Below the pieces are notes generated by a model. It saw only the letters and a program-made list of their open reading frames with translations. It searched no databases and was not told the origin of the DNA. A DNA stretch of 64,000 bases from Streptomyces luomodiensis (GTDB taxonomy: Bacteria; Actinomycetota; Actinomycetes; Streptomycetales; Streptomycetaceae), in assembly GCF_031679605.1 (NCBI RefSeq), contig NZ_CP117522.1, positions 3,286,001 through 3,350,000 on the forward strand. Direction: 5' to 3'. The position numbers were made by a program, and so were the translations under genes. Positions 61,140 through 64,000 of the stretch are shown piece by piece (positions within the stretch are counted from its first letter, which is position 1; each line of letters starts with the position of its first letter).

Positions 61140-61630
61140 GTCGCCCGGGACCGGTCACGCCTGGGACGCCGGTCACGCGTGGGACGCCGGTCACGCCCGG
61201 GAGGCGGTCCGCCTGGGAGGCCGGTCACGCCCGGGACGCCGGTCACGCCTGGGAGGGGGCCACGCCCGGGACGCCGGTCACGCCCGGGACGCCCGTCACG
61301 CTGGGAGGGGGCCACGCCCGGGAGGCCGGTCACGCCCGGGACGCCCGTCACGCTGGGAGGGGGCCACGCCCGGGAGGCCGGTCACGCCCGGGACGCCCGT
61401 CACGCTGGGAGGGGGCCACGCCCGGGAGGCCGGTCACGCCCGGGACGCCCGTCACGCTGGGAGGGGGCCACGCCCGGGAGGCCGGTCACGCCCGGGACGC
61501 CCGTCACGCCTGGGAGGGGGCCACGCCCGGGAGGCCGGTCACGCCCGGGACGCCCGTCACGCCTGGGAGGGGGCCGCCCCTGGGACGCCGGGACACCGGT
61601 CACGCCCGGGACGCCGGTCACGCCTGGGAG
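61140..61630. repeat. 52/53-bp GC-rich minisatellite
   Basis: About six tandem copies of a 52-bp unit (CCACGCCCGGGAGGCCGGTC then ACGCCCGGGACGCCCGTCACGCTGGGAGGGGG, given here in two parts) run from about 61255 to 61570, flanked by degenerate shorter units. Later copies gain one C (GCCTGGG, 53 bp). Within the unit there are three related ~17-bp subunits around CACGCC(C/T)GGGA. It fills the gap between the MFS gene and the small minus-strand gene. Both strands are open in several frames, but only as a repeat artefact. Confidence 0.85.
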
Positions 61631-61920
61631 GCGGCCCACCACAGGATGAGCGCGGCCACCGCGAAACAGGCCAGCATGATCAGGACGACCTGCCGCCGCG
61701 CCGCCGCGTCGGCGGTCATCCGCGGCGAGCCGAGGGCCCCGTGTGCCTGGGCCAGGTGATCGAGCCCCTTGTGCCGGGCGCCGCCGTAGGTGATCCGCTC
61801 CTGCCAGTCGCAGTGGAGGCAGCCGAGCAGCCGCCGCTGCCCCGGACCGTAGCCGTAGCTCACCTCGAAGACCGTGCCGTCCTCGCGGATGGCGGTGATG
61901 TGATGCGTCACGCCTCGCAC
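61618..61920 (-). CDS. Small membrane protein with CxxC-H zinc-ribbon-like motif
   Basis: A 100-residue protein. Cys34 and Cys37 (GCLHCDW) with His50, His55 and His60 (RHKGLDHLAQAH) look like a zinc site; residues about 77-95 (VVLIMLACFAVAALILWW) are a C-terminal membrane anchor. The N-terminal part (HHITAIREDGTVFEVSYGYGPGQRRLLG) is soluble. ATG or equivalent at 61920. The codon pattern supports a real gene. Its stop lies at the edge of the minisatellite. Function unknown. Confidence 0.7.
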   Translation of the reverse strand: MRGVTHHITAIREDGTVFEVSYGYGPGQRRLLGCLHCDWQERITYGGARHKGLDHLAQAHGALGSPRMTADAAARRQVVLIMLACFAVAALILWWAASQA

Positions 61921-61946
61921 GATGGGTGAACCCCCGTTCTGCCGAG

Positions 61947-62005
61947 CCGACGACGGGCTCCGGTGCCACGGACGTCGCGTCCGCGGCGCCGGAGCCCGTC
62001 GTCGG
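61947..62005. terminator. Long hairpin downstream of glyS
   Basis: CCGACGACGGGCTCCGG (61947-61963) is perfectly complementary to CCGGAGCCCGTCGTCGG (61989-62005), and the stem can be extended inward with one mismatch. It lies 43 bp after the glyS stop on the minus strand and upstream of the small membrane-protein gene, and should separate the two transcripts. Confidence 0.8.
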
Positions 62006-62048
62006 GTATGGTCCGGTGCCGTGCTCCGGGCCGTCGGCCCGGACCGGG

Positions 62049-63431
62049 TCAGCAGCCGATCAGGCGGCCGCCCAGGTAGGACTGGATCTGGTCGAGGGAG
62101 ACCCGCTCCTGCTTCATCGTGTCGCGCTCACGCACGGTGACGGCGTTGTCGTCCAGCGTGTCGAAGTCCACGGTGACGCAGAACGGGGTGCCGATCTCGT
62201 CCTGGCGGCGGTAGCGGCGGCCGATCGCGCCGGCGTCGTCGAACTCGATGTTCCAGTGCTTGCGCAGGTCCGCCGCGAGCCCCTTGGCCTTCGGCGAGAG
62301 CTGCGCGTTGCGGGACAGCGGCAGCACCGCGACCTTGACCGGCGCCAGCCGCGGGTCGAGCCGCATCACGGCGCGCTTCTCCATCTTGCCCTTGGCGTTG
62401 GGCGCCTCGTCCTCGACGTACGCGTCGAGCAGGAAGGCCAGCATGGCGCGGCCCACGCCCGCCGCCGGCTCGATCACATAGGGGGTCCAGCGCTCGCCGG
62501 CGTCCTGGTCGAAGTACGACAGGTCCTGGCCGGAGGCGGCGGAGTGCGCCTTCAGGTCGTAGTCGGTGCGGTTGGCCACACCCTCCAGCTCGCCCCACTC
62601 CGAGCCGCCGAACTGGAAGCGGTACTCGATGTCAGCGGTGCGCTTGGAGTAGTGGGAGAGCTTCTCCTTGGGGTGCTCGTACCACCGGATGTTCGCCTCC
62701 TGGAGACCGAGGTCCCGGTACCAGTTCCAGCGCTGCTCCATCCAGTACTCGTGCCACTTCTCGTCCTCGCCCGGCTTGACGAAGAACTCCATCTCCATCT
62801 GCTCGAACTCACGGGTGCGGAAGATGAAGTTGCCCGGCGTGATCTCGTTGCGGAACGACTTGCCGAGCTGCGCGATACCGAACGGCGGCTTCTTGCGCGA
62901 GGTCTGCTGGACGGCGAGGAAGTTGGTGAAGATGCCCTGGGCGGTCTCGGGGCGCAGATACGCGACCGAGCCGGAGTCCTGGGTGGGGCCGAGGTGGGTG
63001 GAGAGCAGCCCGGAGAACTGCTTGGGCTCGGTGAAGCTGCCCTTGTTGCCGCAGTGCGGGCAGTTGACGTCGGCCAGGCCGTTCTCGGGCAGCCGGCCGT
63101 GCTTGGCCTCGTACGCCTCCTCCAGGTGGTCCGCGCGGAACCGCTTGTGGCAGGAGGTGCACTCGGTGAGCGGGTCCGTGAAGGTGGCGACGTGGCCGGA
63201 CGCCTCCCACACCTCACGGGCCAGGATCACGGACGAGTCGATACCGACGACGTCGTCACGCGAGGTGACCATGGCACGCCACCACTGCCGCTTGATGTTC
63301 TCCTTCAGCTCCACACCGAGCGGTCCGTAGTCCCAGGCGGCGCGCTGGCCGCCGTAGATCTCGCTGCACGGGTAGACGAAGCCACGGCGCTTGCTGAGGC
63401 TGACGATGGTGTCGATCTTGTCGGCGGCCAC
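62049..63431 (-). CDS. glyS: Glycyl-tRNA synthetase (class II, single-chain type)
   Basis: A 460-residue alpha2-type GlyRS. Class II motifs: [24 protein letters not shown] at the N-terminus, motif 2 [34 protein letters not shown], and motif 3 [18 protein letters not shown]; the anticodon-binding domain follows ([25 protein letters not shown]). A zinc-binding insertion with CTSC and CPHC is present. ATG 63431. Housekeeping gene, monocistronic with the hairpin at 61947. Confidence 0.97.
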   Translation of the reverse strand: MAADKIDTIVSLSKRRGFVYPCSEIYGGQRAAWDYGPLGVELKENIKRQWWRAMVTSRDDVVGIDSSVILAREVWEASGHVATFTDPLTECTSCHKRFRADHLEEAYEAKHGRLPENGLADVNCPHCGNKGSFTEPKQFSGLLSTHLGPTQDSGSVAYLRPETAQGIFTNFLAVQQTSRKKPPFGIAQLGKSFRNEITPGNFIFRTREFEQMEMEFFVKPGEDEKWHEYWMEQRWNWYRDLGLQEANIRWYEHPKEKLSHYSKRTADIEYRFQFGGSEWGELEGVANRTDYDLKAHSAASGQDLSYFDQDAGERWTPYVIEPAAGVGRAMLAFLLDAYVEDEAPNAKGKMEKRAVMRLDPRLAPVKVAVLPLSRNAQLSPKAKGLAADLRKHWNIEFDDAGAIGRRYRRQDEIGTPFCVTVDFDTLDDNAVTVRERDTMKQERVSLDQIQSYLGGRLIGC

Positions 63432-63545
63432 GGTGCTCTCTTCATTGATGACGACATTGACGACGAAGCGAATGCTTCAGGTTACCGGCGGCGGCACCCC
63501 CCGGATCAAATCGATGCGCGAAGCGATCACCAAGAGGGCACTTGT

Positions 63546-63582
63546 TGACAATCGTTTCCATTTTTGTTGAAAATGAGAGTCA
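63546..63582 (+). promoter_or_regulatory. Two Zur-box-like sites and promoter of the zinc-binding lipoprotein gene
   Basis: TGACAATCGTTTCCA (63546-63560) and TGAAAATGAGAGTCA (63568-63582) both resemble the Zur consensus TGAAAATGATTTTCA and start exactly 22 bp apart. The second has a perfect left half. A TTGACA (63545) with a -10-like TGAAAAT 17 bp later is covered by them, so bound Zur would block transcription when zinc is sufficient. Confidence 0.65.
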
Positions 63583-64000
63583 TGAACATACGCCGCCTCA
63601 GGCCCACGACCGCTCTCGTCGGAGCCGCCGCACTGGGTCTGACCACCCTGACAGCCTGCTCCTCCGACGCCGGAGACGGAAGGACGGACGGCAAGCTCGA
63701 CGTGGTGGCGTCGTTCTATCCGATGCAGTTCCTCGCCGAGCGGATCGGCGGGTCCGCCATCCATGTGTCCACGCTGACCAAGCCTGGTGTCGAGCCGCAC
63801 GACCTGGAGATCAGCCCCCGGCAGACCGCCGACCTCAGCAAGGCGGGCCTGGTGGTCTACCTCAAGGGACTCCAGCCCTCCGTCGACCGCGCCATCGCCC
63901 AGGCCCATCCCGAGCACGTCGCCGACGCCGCCTCGTACACCACCCTGGAGGACCACGGCACCGAGGTGGAGGGCGACGAGCACGAGGGCGAGGAAGGACA
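63582..64000 (+). CDS. znuA: Zinc ABC transporter substrate-binding lipoprotein (ZnuA/AdcA type), 3' end outside window
   Basis: The first 139 codons of a family-9 metal-binding protein; it runs off the window. Signal peptide with lipobox LTAC (Cys26), then KLDVVASFYPMQFLAERIGG and the metal-ligand segment KPGVEPHDLEISPRQ. The visible part ends in the start of an acidic His-containing loop (EDHGTEVEGDEHEGEEG), typical of zinc-specific members. Its ATG overlaps the second Zur-like box, and it diverges from glyS. Zinc uptake under Zur control is the expected role. Confidence 0.9.
   Translation, partial: MNIRRLRPTTALVGAAALGLTTLTACSSDAGDGRTDGKLDVVASFYPMQFLAERIGGSAIHVSTLTKPGVEPHDLEISPRQTADLSKAGLVVYLKGLQPSVDRAIAQAHPEHVADAASYTTLEDHGTEVEGDEHEGEEG

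Noticed and set aside
61140..61630. Tandem repeats as a CRISPR array
   Set aside because: The units are contiguous with no unique spacers, no cas genes are near, and the period comes from a minisatellite.

Overview
This is chromosomal DNA from a high-GC actinomycete, almost certainly a Streptomyces. The supporting signs are strong G/C bias at third codon positions, frequent GTG starts, ATGA/GTGA stop-start overlaps, a complete conservon (cvnABCD) with paired cytochromes P450, a bxlREFGA-type xylobiose operon, a PcaV/pcaHGBL cluster and small DUF5753 regulator modules. It looks like an ordinary-to-accessory stretch holding many catabolic and regulatory modules. No tRNA, rRNA, phage, insertion-sequence transposase or CRISPR array was recognised.

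Layout. 1-5069: a conservon, cut at its 5' end (sensor-kinase-like CvnA, roadblock CvnB, DUF742 CvnC, GTPase CvnD), followed by a CYP157-like P450 that lacks the ExxR motif and a CYP154-like P450, all translationally coupled. 5090-9717: assimilatory nitrite reductase genes (FAD oxidoreductase, nirB, nirD) behind a GlnR-like box. 9700-12778 (minus): a secreted six-repeat protein, then a CU044_5270-type membrane protein and its sigma factor. 12883-20557: a GH10/CBM2 xylanase pseudogene beside a LacI-regulated xylobiose ABC transporter and GH3 beta-xylosidase. 20632-23108: a large uncharacterised protein and a MITE-like inverted repeat. 23172-29603: TetR/SDR genes, a second SDR, three small minus-strand genes, a DUF6879/XRE pair, and a PrmC-like methyltransferase behind a possible leader-peptide/hairpin switch. 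29608-34410: MarR repressor (PcaV) and pcaHGBL for protocatechuate catabolism. 34498-41204: a carbohydrate-type ABC importer without its own ATPase, a FadR-type regulator with an array of operator half-sites, a class V aminotransferase and an APC permease. 41190-47232: an ArsR-like regulator, pyruvate phosphate dikinase and a GH63-like glycosidase.

47220-55660 (minus) is the most unusual system. It is a four-gene operon: alpha/beta hydrolase; caspase-like (C14) protein with a long C-terminal region; MoxR AAA+ ATPase; and a vWA plus TPR protein ending in about 23 copies of a Gly/Arg heptapeptide. It matches the architecture of the NTP-dependent vWA-MoxR-VMAP ternary conflict systems described bioinformatically in multicellular bacteria. 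The hydrolase and the repeat tail are the less expected parts.

55772-64000: a tRNA-dihydrouridine synthase, two DHA2-type MFS exporters (one controlled by an adjacent XRE regulator with paired GGTACC operators), a 52-bp GC-rich minisatellite, a small zinc-ribbon/TM protein, glycyl-tRNA synthetase, and a truncated zinc-binding lipoprotein gene (znuA-like) preceded by two Zur-like boxes.
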